From CAZVCJ01 sp964625745 (GTDB taxonomy: Bacteria > Chloroflexota > Anaerolineae > VGOG01): a stretch of DNA of 35,911 bases. Both the position numbers and the translations under genes were made by a program. The first letter of the stretch is position 1. Every line of letters begins with the position of its first letter. Location of the stretch: the NCBI GenBank assembly GCA_964625745.1, contig CAZVCJ010000019.1, positions 1 through 35,911 of the forward strand. The letters run 5' to 3'. The notes under the pieces were generated by a model that saw only the letters and a list, made by a program, of their open reading frames with translations, was not told the DNA's origin and ran no database searches. Shown one piece after another: positions 15,754-24,127 of the stretch.

Positions 15754-17409
15754 TTACATCATCATTCGCCGATTCGCTGATTCGCTGATTCGTTTGGTGT
15801 ATAGCTCAAACCCCCCCACCGCGTCCTCGGTGTATGCCGCCTGGCTGTCTTCCAGATAGACTATCAACGGATCGTCCGGCCATTTTGACGGCATCAGTGG
15901 GTCTACCACGATGTAATCCGCCTCGAGGTAGTTTTCACCGAAGCTGTTCGAATTGAAGCCTCCCGTGATTGCGATATCCTCGCCCAGATACCAACCCATT
16001 ACGTTAGTATACCCCCAAACAAAGATGATCTCCTCTTCTTCTATCCTGGGCGAGAGATAATGGGCCACAGCCTTGTACCTGTTCTCTTCTTGGGCCTGGA
16101 TATCCCATGTACTGTGGATCATGGCCAGGATGAGCACGGCGGCGAGGGGAATGAACACTATCCCTGGAGAAACCAAGTTTTTCCGCTTGAGAGTGTCTGT
16201 TGGGGCACCGAAAACGCCCGCAAATGTGGATGTTTTGGATACGAGAGGTTCCAAAAACCTGGTTTCTAATCTTCGCATAAACGAGCCGACGGCGTATATG
16301 AACGAAGCCGCCAGCATCGCCAGAGGGGGTTCTAAGATGTCTGCGTACCTGAACATCTTGAAGCTCAGATAAAAGGATAGATAAGAAAAGGGGAGGATGA
16401 ACGAGAGGAGGAGAAATACGTCAGTGTCATCTCCTCGGAAGACAGCGAAGCCCAGGGCCAGCGCCAGCACGATGAGCACCCCTGGGGTATAGTTCAGCAA
16501 GTAGGAGGGATAGCCTCGCCAGTACCAATAAAGATACGTCCACCACGGCTGTTTATCGTAGATCACACCGTTCACCACATCTCGGTGCCCGACGCGTTGC
16601 TCCCACTGCCAGTGCTCACTCATGACTCGAAAAATAGGGCCCAGACGATCGAGGACGGGCGCGTAAGTCAGGAGGAAAAGCAGCAAAGCGACAACCAGGG
16701 CCAGTATCAACTTGCTTAACGCCGCCGGTCTCAGGAATCCTTTGTCTCTGACACCTGGGAGCTTTGATCGCCGAAGGTCTCCTGACCGAGGTGGGGGGGG
16801 CTCGGTCGGGAGACCTTCGCCTATCGCGGTGTCTCTGACGCCTGGGAACAGTAGGTACACGAACAGGATGGGAACGAGGAGCACGCCGACGAGCTTGGCA
16901 GCCGCAGCCAGGCCTAAGGTGATGCCGCCCAGCAGGGCGTGGCTCGTGCTCTTCGTTTGGAAGAATCGCCAGAACAGGTACCAGCTCAGGGTAAAAAAGA
17001 ACACAAAGGGTGCGTCCAGAATCGCCCGCCTGGAGACCCAAAGCACGATGGGAGAGGTAGACCAGAGACAGACCGCCGCCAAGCCACACCAGGGGTTAGT
17101 GACCTCTTTGGCGAAGAAGTATATGACGATCCCCGTGAGGAAACCGAACAGCGCAGAGGGCAATCGGGCGCTGAAATCCGACCTGCCAAACAGGCGCAGA
17201 GAAAGCCCCATGAGATACTTCCCCAGGAAGGGATGTTCCCAATTCCTGGTGAAATCCCCTTGCAGATACTCCAAGCCAGACACAGAATAGACGACTTCGT
17301 CGTAGTAGAAGCTCTCTGCTTCCAGATTGAAGAAGAAGTTGCAAAAAGAGTAGGCAAAGGCAATTAAGATCAGCGCAGCTAAGATGATTCTTGGAGAGTT
17401 TGGCCTCAT
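15754..17409 (-). CDS. PMT/ArnT-like membrane glycosyltransferase (GT-C fold)
   Basis: 551 residues with about 10 predicted membrane helices. FYYDEVVYS at 34-42 holds the acidic pair of the first extracytoplasmic loop required in the PMT/ArnT family, and HPFLGKYLMGLSLRLFG then SARLPSALFG are family blocks. It would move a sugar from a polyprenyl-phosphate carrier to protein, lipid or glycan outside the membrane. ATG 17409 is chosen because the first helix starts there; an upstream in-frame start at 17508 would translate a palindromic repeat. A 29-codon insertion (about residues 187-222, PGVRD...PGVRD) comes from an in-frame palindrome, probably in a loop. Confidence 0.85.
   Translation of the reverse strand: MRPNSPRIILAALILIAFAYSFCNFFFNLEAESFYYDEVVYSVSGLEYLQGDFTRNWEHPFLGKYLMGLSLRLFGRSDFSARLPSALFGFLTGIVIYFFAKEVTNPWCGLAAVCLWSTSPIVLWVSRRAILDAPFVFFFTLSWYLFWRFFQTKSTSHALLGGITLGLAAAAKLVGVLLVPILFVYLLFPGVRDTAIGEGLPTEPPPPRSGDLRRSKLPGVRDKGFLRPAALSKLILALVVALLLFLLTYAPVLDRLGPIFRVMSEHWQWEQRVGHRDVVNGVIYDKQPWWTYLYWYWRGYPSYLLNYTPGVLIVLALALGFAVFRGDDTDVFLLLSFILPFSYLSFYLSFKMFRYADILEPPLAMLAASFIYAVGSFMRRLETRFLEPLVSKTSTFAGVFGAPTDTLKRKNLVSPGIVFIPLAAVLILAMIHSTWDIQAQEENRYKAVAHYLSPRIEEEEIIFVWGYTNVMGWYLGEDIAITGGFNSNSFGENYLEADYIVVDPLMPSKWPDDPLIVYLEDSQAAYTEDAVGGFELYTKRISESANRRMMM
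16744..16847. mobile_element. Palindromic insertion inside the glycosyltransferase gene, flanked by 17-bp direct repeats
   Basis: GTCTCTGACACCTGGGA at 16744-16760 recurs with one mismatch at 16831-16847. Between them is a palindrome with 19-bp arms at 16772-16790 and 16801-16819 (one mismatch) and a GTGGGGGGGG loop, centred exactly on the interval. The offset of 87 bp keeps the host frame. Confidence 0.75.
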
Positions 17410-17440
17410 CCGATGTTTGCCTGCATGAGTTATGTGGTCG

Positions 17441-17475
17441 AGGTGCAACGCACTTTTGTGAAGTGCGTTGCACCT
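17441..17475. repeat. Perfect 15-bp palindrome with 5-nt loop
   Basis: AGGTGCAACGCACTT, TTGTG, AAGTGCGTTGCACCT. It lies between the radical SAM gene and the GT-C gene, 32 bp upstream of the latter's ATG on the minus strand; no T-tract. Confidence 0.85.
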
Positions 17476-17580
17476 TAGCTTAAGGGGTCTAGAAGGATTC
17501 TGTATCAATTTTGGGATCTTGTCGGACCTTCAGGAGAACCGATATCCTCAGACGACAATCTTATCCGCCGCCGTATCATC

Positions 17581-19176
17581 TCATTGTTGAACGTCTTGAG
17601 TGACAATAATCTTGCGAACATTCTGAGCTCGCAGGCGGGTCATGCCAACTGGCGAAATAACACCCGTCTTGAGTGACAATAATCTTGCGAACATTCTGAG
17701 CCCTGTCATCATCAAGCCCACTAGATATCTCAAATCTTCCCAGGAGTGCACTTTTCGCACAAGCTGAAAAGGATCTACCAGAAGGGAGCGAATCCTATGG
17801 TAAAAGAATGAACGATACGCACGAGACAGATGCTCTTGCAATTCATCTCTGGTAAAGTGTCTGGTGGCGATGCCATTGCCATACTCTCTTCCCAACTGAC
17901 CCTCGTCATCATCGCAAGTTGGGTCTAAGAAGCGGTCCAAGTCCAGGAGTCCTTGCCCCTTGAAGATTTCGTAGACGTCCGTTCCCGGCTGCGGAACCAA
18001 GAGGTAGAATATGGCGAGATCCAATCCCAGCCACTTTGAGACAGAGATGGTTTTATCTATCTCTTTCTTCGTCTCATGCGGGAATCCTATGATAAAGGTA
18101 GCTGCCGTCCACATGCCAATCTTGTTGGCGTGAGCAGTGACTCTCTTGGCCTGGCTCAAACTATGGGTCTTTCGTATTATCTTCCTTGTCTCTTCATCTC
18201 CCGATTCAATCCCAAAAATCAGCCTATAGCAACCCGCTCTCTTCATCTTGTCCAAAAGCTCTTGATCAAGAGTCCAATGGGCAATGCCTGACGTGGCAAC
18301 CCACTTGACATCCAGTTTCCTTGCCATGATTTCGTCACAGATCTCTCCTAGCCTTCTCTTGGATACGCTACAGTTGTCATCCACCCACTGGATCTCCTGA
18401 AATCCATGAACGTTCTTCAGAAACTCCATTTCATCCACGACGTTTTCAGGGCTTCTAGCTATCCATTTCCTACTCTTTCTTACTGAGCAGAAGTAGCAAT
18501 TATTGGGACAACCTCGGCTGGTTACCATCGCTCCCACCGGTCTTCGCATCACAAACGGGCTACGTTTGGCCTCCTCTACTAAGCCCTCTTTGTCGAGCAG
18601 ATGCCAGGCAGGGAAAGGAAGTTCATCAAGATTCTCGATGAACGGCCTCGGCTGCTCTCGCCTCACTTGACCGTTGCGCCTGTACATCGTTCCGGGTATG
18701 CCGGTCAATCCTTCCCCATGTTCGATCCTCTTGACCAGGTCAAGCATCGTGTTCTCGCCCTCGCCCACCACCACGCAGTCCACATTCTCATCTTTGAGCA
18801 CGTACTCAGGGAATGTAGACGCATGCGCTCCACCGAATATTACGGGGATAATGCTATTGTATTGCTTACACAATCTGGCGATATGGTGAGCGTCCTTCAA
18901 ATATGGGGTAAACATGCAACTTACACCGACCACATCCGGGCTGTACTCAGAGACTCTTTGCAAGATCATGTCATCAGAGAACCCATATCTGAGGAATCTG
19001 GGACGCCCCGTCTCTGGCTGCATACTTCGATTGAAGCAATCCAATATCCTCACATCATACCCTTCATGTTCCAAAACCGCAGCCATGTACCCCAATCCTA
19101 GTAACCATGGTTTTGTTGGCCGACTAACATCCTCTTCATGTAATGTGACAGGTGGTGAAATGAGCATGATCTTCAT
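17581..19176 (-). CDS. B12-binding-domain radical SAM protein
   Basis: 531 residues. The N-terminal 1-150 is a cobalamin-binding Rossmann domain (VVGVSCMFTPY, PVIFGGAHAS, CVVVGEGE), although the DxHxxG base-off histidine is not evident. The radical SAM barrel carries C223, C227 and C230 in RGCPNNCYFC, followed by QWVDDNC and FGIESGDEETRK. Relatives (BchE/HpnP-type) methylate or cyclise lipids, tetrapyrroles and natural products; this substrate is unknown, with surface lipid or glycan suggested by neighbours. ATG 19176 overlaps the stop of a truncated upstream gene. The last 12 codons repeat, in another frame, a 37-bp segment found 73 bp earlier, so the C-terminus was altered by duplication. 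Confidence 0.9.
   Translation of the reverse strand: MKIMLISPPVTLHEEDVSRPTKPWLLGLGYMAAVLEHEGYDVRILDCFNRSMQPETGRPRFLRYGFSDDMILQRVSEYSPDVVGVSCMFTPYLKDAHHIARLCKQYNSIIPVIFGGAHASTFPEYVLKDENVDCVVVGEGENTMLDLVKRIEHGEGLTGIPGTMYRRNGQVRREQPRPFIENLDELPFPAWHLLDKEGLVEEAKRSPFVMRRPVGAMVTSRGCPNNCYFCSVRKSRKWIARSPENVVDEMEFLKNVHGFQEIQWVDDNCSVSKRRLGEICDEIMARKLDVKWVATSGIAHWTLDQELLDKMKRAGCYRLIFGIESGDEETRKIIRKTHSLSQAKRVTAHANKIGMWTAATFIIGFPHETKKEIDKTISVSKWLGLDLAIFYLLVPQPGTDVYEIFKGQGLLDLDRFLDPTCDDDEGQLGREYGNGIATRHFTRDELQEHLSRAYRSFFYHRIRSLLVDPFQLVRKVHSWEDLRYLVGLMMTGLRMFARLLSLKTGVISPVGMTRLRAQNVRKIIVTQDVQQ
17592..17701. repeat. 37-bp direct duplication at the 3' end of the radical SAM gene
   Basis: The 37 bp at 17592-17628 are identical to 17665-17701. 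The offset of 73 bp is not a multiple of three, so the same DNA is read as LRMFARLLSLKT once and AQNVRKIIVTQD the second time. Confidence 0.9.
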
Positions 19177-19316
19177 CGCGCCCTCCCTTGTTCACCGAGA
19201 CCCAGACCGATGTATTCCAATTCGCCAAAGTCCAAGCCCTTGAGAATCCTCCAGCAATCCAGCACCACTGCTCCTTCCTTCATGGTATCTGTGAAGACCG
19301 AGGCTTCAAGTCCTTT
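19173..19316 (-). pseudogene. C-terminal remnant of a UDP/GDP-sugar dehydrogenase, truncated by an inserted element
   Basis: An open minus-strand frame ends with MKEGAVVLDCWRILKG then LEYIGLGLGEQGRAR and a TGA that overlaps the ATG of the radical SAM gene (ATGA). 'AVVxDCWR...YIGLG' is the end of nucleotide-sugar dehydrogenases of the UDP-glucose/UDP-ManNAc type. Upstream the frame is broken off at a 16-bp terminal inverted repeat. The intact coupling overlap suggests that the full gene once preceded the radical SAM gene in one operon. Confidence 0.55.
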
Positions 19317-19466
19317 GGGTAGTGGTTACATGGTAAGTGATGATACTTTGCAGCGTGCAGCGAACCCGCTGATTGAGTAGCGCCAGCGTGTCGTTCATCA
19401 AGAACTCAAGAAAGACCTGCCCTTGAAGCTAGCGCTAGCCATCAGTCAACATGTAACCACTACCCC
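19317..19466. mobile_element. 150-bp element with perfect 16-bp terminal inverted repeats
   Basis: GGGTAGTGGTTACATG at 19317-19332 is exactly inverted at 19451-19466. The interior contains the palindrome GCTAGCGCTAGC (19428-19439) and, on the minus strand, a short open stretch reading NDTLALLNQRVRCTLQS, possibly a transposase remnant. Best read as a deletion derivative of an insertion sequence or a MITE; the IS family is not identified. The rest of the intergenic region (19467-19509) shows only ACTGATC heptamers. Confidence 0.65.
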
Positions 19467-19499
19467 TAAATCAAAGTTGGATACGGCTCAACTTAACGG

Positions 19500-19530
19500 C
19501 ATTGACTGATCACTGATCACTGATTGACTC
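19500..19530. repeat. ACTGATC heptamer repeat
   Basis: About three head-to-tail ACTGATC-like units with period 7 overlap the end of the propeller-protein gene and encode its last residues (ESISDQ). Confidence 0.6.
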
Positions 19531-21993
19531 ACGTTCCAGGTAGAGGCTGTAACAGCCTACCTGCGAAGAGGTGAGGTTGCTGACCAGAACGTAGTATGTT
19601 TGACCTTGTACGAGCTCCACCCCGAGTTGCGCTGGCCCGTAGGACTCGCCCCAGGCTATAGGCTTTAGCGGGTTGGCTGGGTCTCCGGTGGCCTGAGCGA
19701 CCAATAGCCAGATGCGGAGGCTATCGGGATCCAGAGCCTGTGTCCATAACCAGTGAGTGCCGGGCGAGTTTACCTGCCACCGGAACCAATCAGGGTCGTT
19801 GCCCTTTTCGCCTGCTGGTTGGGCGAGGGACCAAAAGGTCCGATCAATGAAGGGCCCTGGCCCATAGGGAACGTCGGGGCTCTTCCAGAAGTCGTTGCCG
19901 GGCTCCTTGTCATCCGGGTCGTCCCAGCCGCAGGGCGGAGGGCGCTTGATAATGCAGGGCAAGAAGGTCCAATATACTGGCGTTGGAGTATGTGTAGCGG
20001 TCGGAGTGGCCGTGATGGTAGGTGTGGCGGTGGGCGTGCCGCTTGGAGTAGCTGTGGGAGTGTTTGTGGGTGTCGAGGTTACTGTGCCGGTTGGTGTCGG
20101 GGTGTCAGTCTGTGTCGGCGTGGAAGTTGGTGGCGGTGTACCTGTGACGCAGATCTTGTCCACGTCAATGAAGCCGTCGCCCACGACCTCAATGCAGAGG
20201 GTATGGGTTCCCCAGGGGACGGTGTATTCTCTCACCACCTGCCAGTGCAGGGTGGGGGAGTAGTTGTCGACCGTGTCCACTAGAGAGCCATCTACGTAGA
20301 CGTTGGCATGGCCACGGCTGGGATAGGTCAGGGTGTACCATTGGACACCGCTTCCCTCAAAGGTGAGACAGGCAGTATCACCGGCCGACTCGGAGTTGGC
20401 GAAGCTGCCTCCGCTGGCGTGAGAGTTGCTGCTGGTGTTCCAGGAGCCGTCGAAGATGATGCTGGGGTCGGTGTCTTCGTAGCAGCCGGGACCTACAGGT
20501 ATGAGGGTGGGCGTCGGGGTGATGGTAGGCGTGTATGTTGGCGTTGGAGATCTGCTTGGCGTTGGGGTGACGGTGGGCGTGAGTGTTGGCGTTGCTGTCG
20601 CTGTGGCCGTGGGTCCCGGCGTGCCTGTGGCCGTGGGTGTGGGTGTATCTGTTGGCGTTCCCGTCTTTGTGGCCGTAGGCGTGGGTCCCGGTGTGCCTGT
20701 GGCCGTGGGTGTGGGTGTATTTGTTGGCGTTCCTGTCGCTGTGGCCGTGGGCGTGGGAGTGGGTGTAGCAGTCGGTGTTGCTGTTGGAGTGGGCGTGGGC
20801 GGTGGGGTCTCAAAGCCGTACTTGCTTACCCCGCCGCCATAGGTGCCGACCCAGATGTTCCCCTCGTTGTCTACAGCTATGGCGGTAATGATGTCACTCT
20901 CCAACTCTGGTACGTTTGAGGAATTGTAGAGCGTCCAATTAGCCCCATCGAACTTGTTAATCCCGTACCCGTAATACTTGGTGCCGAACCATTTGTTTCC
21001 CCACCAGTCTATGGCTACCGCACTGATATCGCTGCCCACCAGGCCACTGTACGCGGCAATATAGGTTGTCCAGGCGCTGCCATCGAATCGGCTTACTGCG
21101 GCATCGACACAGTTTAAGTAGTCACACCACTCATCGTATCCGTCGGTGCACCCTCCAAACCACTTCACATCGGCGCCATCTACGGCGATGGCCCAGACGT
21201 GATCACTTGCCAGCCCTGAGCTTGCACGATAGGTCGTCCAGCTCGTTCCGTTGTACTTGCTCACGCCGCCAGTAGTGGTAGCAACCCATACATTGCCTGA
21301 TAGGTCTGCGACGATGGCATTGACGGAGTCAGACGCTAATGCTCTGTTTGATGTATTATAGGTCATCCAACTCCCCCCGGTGAACTTGCTCACCCCGTAC
21401 CCATACCCATCGCTTAACCTGGTGCCGAACCACTTATTCCCCGCCTGGTCTACGGCGACGCTGGAGATTTTGTTAAACACCAGCCCAGAGTTTGAGGTAG
21501 TATAGGTTGTCCACGTATCGTCGCTCTTGTTGTGGGGAGTGCCGCCGTCGTCGAGCTTGCTCACCCCGCCCGTAGTGCCAAACCACTTGTTACCCTCCTG
21601 GTCTATGGCGATGGCGTTGACGCGGTTGGACACCAGATCAGAGTTTGACGTATTGTAGGTCGTCCAGGTAGTCCCGTCGAACACGCTGACCCCCCTGGTA
21701 GTACCGAACCACATGTTATCTCCGTCCGGGGCTAGGGATAGGACGTAATCATACGCCAATCCATCGGACTGCTTGTAGGTCGTCCAAGTGCCTTCTTGGG
21801 TCAGGTGAAGGTCGGCGGCCTGGGATGAGGGAGCCAGCCCGCTACTAAGGGCAGGAGGGGGCTCGCCCTTCGACATGCTCAGGACACCGTGCTCCAGGGT
21901 GGTTAGAAGGGCCACCAGAAGAACAGAGGCCACTATTAAGTACAGCAATCGGGTGAGTATAGCGGTGATTCGCTTGATAGTTGGCTTAGTCAT
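19510..21993 (-). CDS. Large modular surface protein: beta-propeller, Thr/Pro linkers, CBM-like and PPC-like domains
   Basis: 827 residues. An N-terminal membrane or signal segment (about 13-33) is followed by a beta-propeller (about 65-395) of repeats ending in NKWFGTxxGGVSK, of the Reg_prop type known from sensor histidine kinases. After it come a Thr/Pro linker (about 396-500), a jelly-roll domain resembling carbohydrate-binding modules (CYEDTDPSI to KICVTG, about 503-614), a second Thr/Pro linker, and a C-terminal domain (about 689-827) resembling pre-peptidase C-terminal domains (DPDWFRWQV, LVQGQTYYVLVSN). No enzyme module is present. The start overlaps the preceding glycosyltransferase gene (ATGA), suggesting co-expression and possibly glycosylation of the Thr-rich linkers by that enzyme, which is inference. 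Confidence 0.85.
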   Translation of the reverse strand: MTKPTIKRITAILTRLLYLIVASVLLVALLTTLEHGVLSMSKGEPPPALSSGLAPSSQAADLHLTQEGTWTTYKQSDGLAYDYVLSLAPDGDNMWFGTTRGVSVFDGTTWTTYNTSNSDLVSNRVNAIAIDQEGNKWFGTTGGVSKLDDGGTPHNKSDDTWTTYTTSNSGLVFNKISSVAVDQAGNKWFGTRLSDGYGYGVSKFTGGSWMTYNTSNRALASDSVNAIVADLSGNVWVATTTGGVSKYNGTSWTTYRASSGLASDHVWAIAVDGADVKWFGGCTDGYDEWCDYLNCVDAAVSRFDGSAWTTYIAAYSGLVGSDISAVAIDWWGNKWFGTKYYGYGINKFDGANWTLYNSSNVPELESDIITAIAVDNEGNIWVGTYGGGVSKYGFETPPPTPTPTATPTATPTPTPTATATGTPTNTPTPTATGTPGPTPTATKTGTPTDTPTPTATGTPGPTATATATPTLTPTVTPTPSRSPTPTYTPTITPTPTLIPVGPGCYEDTDPSIIFDGSWNTSSNSHASGGSFANSESAGDTACLTFEGSGVQWYTLTYPSRGHANVYVDGSLVDTVDNYSPTLHWQVVREYTVPWGTHTLCIEVVGDGFIDVDKICVTGTPPPTSTPTQTDTPTPTGTVTSTPTNTPTATPSGTPTATPTITATPTATHTPTPVYWTFLPCIIKRPPPCGWDDPDDKEPGNDFWKSPDVPYGPGPFIDRTFWSLAQPAGEKGNDPDWFRWQVNSPGTHWLWTQALDPDSLRIWLLVAQATGDPANPLKPIAWGESYGPAQLGVELVQGQTYYVLVSNLTSSQVGCYSLYLERESISDQ
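21866..21886. repeat. CTTCGACATGCTCAGGACA-type dispersed repeat, copy 1
   Basis: CCCTTCGACATGCTCAGGAC lies inside the N-terminal coding part of the propeller protein and is translated as VLSMSKGE. A close match, CCCTCCGACAGGCTCAGGAC, lies at 25947-25966. This word family is, from memory, widespread in bacterial genomes. Confidence 0.7.
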
Positions 21994-24116
21994 AGAAACT
22001 CTCCTTCCACTATTTGGTAGATGTAAAACGGTATCTCAAACTCCCTGATCTCAGGAGGAAAAACCAATTTGGCCGTGATAGTCGAGTAAAGCCACCTTTC
22101 CTCGGCTACAGGCAGGAGCTCGTAACCTTCGAGGGAGAAGGGCGGGAAATCCAACTGGCTTACCAAGTAAACCCCCTTCCCATTGTCTAGCCATTGGGCT
22201 ACAGCCGTCGAAAATGCGGCATCCTCTGCGTTGACCGTGGAGATCAACAGCGTATCCTGGTCGTAGATGGCCCAGAGAGGGGCGGCAAAGTGGCCCACAC
22301 GGGAATCTTGAAACCACATCTCCTCGAAGACTACGATGTCCTGCTCACTGAAATGGCTAGCCAGTTTTTCGCTGAAGGCGATGGTGCCTTGCATCTCTCT
22401 ATAGTTCACATAAGGTACACTCAAGGCCAGGAAGCTGGCCAGCAGGATGACTATGGCGACCAGTTGGGCGACTCTCAGAAGCGGCCTCCCTTTGTCCCAA
22501 ACCAATATCGCGTAGCTGGCCAACAGGATGAAGGAGGGAGTCACCATAGGCACCTGCCTTCTGATGGGGTAGACGTAGGAACCCGTAGTGGATATGGCCA
22601 GCACCGAGATGCTGGCGAGCCCGTGAATCAAAGCGAGAACCAAAAAAAAGGCCGTCTTCTCATTGACATCCTGCCTGATCAACTCTACCAGGCCAAAGAT
22701 TCCCAACCAGAGACCAAAGGGCGACATAAACTGCCCCAACTGGACAAAGGTTTCGCCCTTCGAGATGAAGTAAGCGTATATGGCCAATAGGAGTATCGCC
22801 AGGGAGAGAAGCGTCGTCATAAGATGACGCCCTTCGTAGATTCGGCTCAATCCTCTCTCACTCCTTGCTCCGAGTGAGCGGAAGAGCCCCAAAAGAATGA
22901 TCAGAACAAGCAATCCTCCCAGCAAGACAGCCAATATGATCAGCAAGGCCGGTGACTGGATGAGGAGTGGCCGCAGCTTGAACCACAAGCCGATGCCATT
23001 CAACTCTACATAAGGCCTGCTGGCAGTGAAGGCCAGGACGATTCCATCTACGAGGAGAAGCCCAAAAGGGATGGCGAAAAAGCGAAAATCCTTTGGCAGG
23101 CTCCGCTTTAGAATTATCCAGCATCCGAAGAATATGACCAGAGGCAGGATAACAATGAGGCCCTCGATCCGACTCAAGATGGCCTGACCGAGAGAGAAGG
23201 CCGCAATAGCAGCGTACAACGGCCTACGCTCCACGACGTAAGTAGTCAAGGCATAGATTCCGCTGAAGAGCAAGCACTGACTCAAAATCTCCGAGTACGG
23301 TGTCCGAGAGAAGTATATCTGGGTGAAGCTGATGGCCAGGAGGACAGCCGCCAGCAAACCGACTTTCCTGCCGAACATGGCCTTCCCGGCGAAATACAGG
23401 CTGAGCACGCTCAAAGCTCCAAAGAAAGGTGTGGCGTACAGGCCAAATCTTAATCCCCCAATAGCGTAGAAGATGGCTATCCAGACTGAGAAGAGAGGCG
23501 GATGGTAGGTTGTCAGCTCGCCCCTGTCTGGATCGGCCACGGCAAATGACCAGAGGTAGATTCCCCTCGATTCCGTATCTGGAAAATAGGGGAACATACC
23601 CTTTAATGATGCAAAGGAGCTGTAGAACAGGGGCTTGGCCGTTGAGGGCAGCGACGAGAAGATCCGGCTCTCGCCGGTCAGCGAGCCAGTTTTGGCGATG
23701 TGAACGCCTGCGTTCACATACCAGCCCGCGTCTAGCCAGCCCAGAATGTACTCGGCGGGCCTGGTGTAGAGCAATAGTGACAGGCAGAGCAGGAAGATGA
23801 CTACCGCGTCTTCCCAGCCCAGCCGAATGGAGGGAGGCCTAAGGGATAAACCCTCTCCCTTGGCGGCGATGAGAGCCAGGCAGAAAACTGCGTAGGCTGC
23901 CAGGACCAACAGGAGGCCGCCCAGGGAGAAAATGCCTGCCTGGGCCAACACCAGGCCGACCAGGCCAGAGATGAGAGCGCTTATGAGCAGGGATAGGAAC
24001 AAGCGCTGTCCGATGGTCGTTTCGGCATGGTTCGTTTTTCCCCAGGGGGGGAGATGTAAGGTGAAGTACCCTGGGAGTAGAAATATAAGGGGTAGGGCTG
24101 CTAAACGCCATATCAT
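21990..24116 (-). CDS. Large GT-C membrane glycosyltransferase
   Basis: 708 residues with about 12-14 hydrophobic helices. GWLDAGWYVNAGVHIAKTG (about 128-146) resembles the first-loop catalytic acid region of the GT39/GT-C superfamily, and HPPLFSVWIAIFYAIGG matches the HPP-type motif of PMT-like enzymes. A soluble C-terminal part (about 570-708) with beta-strand character would lie outside the cell. It probably transfers sugars from polyprenyl phosphates to surface polymers or proteins. Its TGA overlaps the ATG of the propeller-protein gene. ATG 24116 has no strong ribosome site; the hydrophobic N-terminus fits this start. Confidence 0.82.
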   Translation of the reverse strand: MIWRLAALPLIFLLPGYFTLHLPPWGKTNHAETTIGQRLFLSLLISALISGLVGLVLAQAGIFSLGGLLLVLAAYAVFCLALIAAKGEGLSLRPPSIRLGWEDAVVIFLLCLSLLLYTRPAEYILGWLDAGWYVNAGVHIAKTGSLTGESRIFSSLPSTAKPLFYSSFASLKGMFPYFPDTESRGIYLWSFAVADPDRGELTTYHPPLFSVWIAIFYAIGGLRFGLYATPFFGALSVLSLYFAGKAMFGRKVGLLAAVLLAISFTQIYFSRTPYSEILSQCLLFSGIYALTTYVVERRPLYAAIAAFSLGQAILSRIEGLIVILPLVIFFGCWIILKRSLPKDFRFFAIPFGLLLVDGIVLAFTASRPYVELNGIGLWFKLRPLLIQSPALLIILAVLLGGLLVLIILLGLFRSLGARSERGLSRIYEGRHLMTTLLSLAILLLAIYAYFISKGETFVQLGQFMSPFGLWLGIFGLVELIRQDVNEKTAFFLVLALIHGLASISVLAISTTGSYVYPIRRQVPMVTPSFILLASYAILVWDKGRPLLRVAQLVAIVILLASFLALSVPYVNYREMQGTIAFSEKLASHFSEQDIVVFEEMWFQDSRVGHFAAPLWAIYDQDTLLISTVNAEDAAFSTAVAQWLDNGKGVYLVSQLDFPPFSLEGYELLPVAEERWLYSTITAKLVFPPEIREFEIPFYIYQIVEGEFL

Positions 24117-24127
24117 GCTTTGATCCG

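Noticed and set aside
17409..17508. N-terminal extension of the PMT-like glycosyltransferase from 17508
   Set aside because: The extra 33 codons are the palindromic repeat 17441-17475 and its flanks; the membrane helix and conserved region begin at 17409.
20501..20842. Plus-strand Val-Gly-rich frame opposite the propeller-protein linker
   Set aside because: Same artefact as above; antisense of a Thr/Pro-coding repeat.
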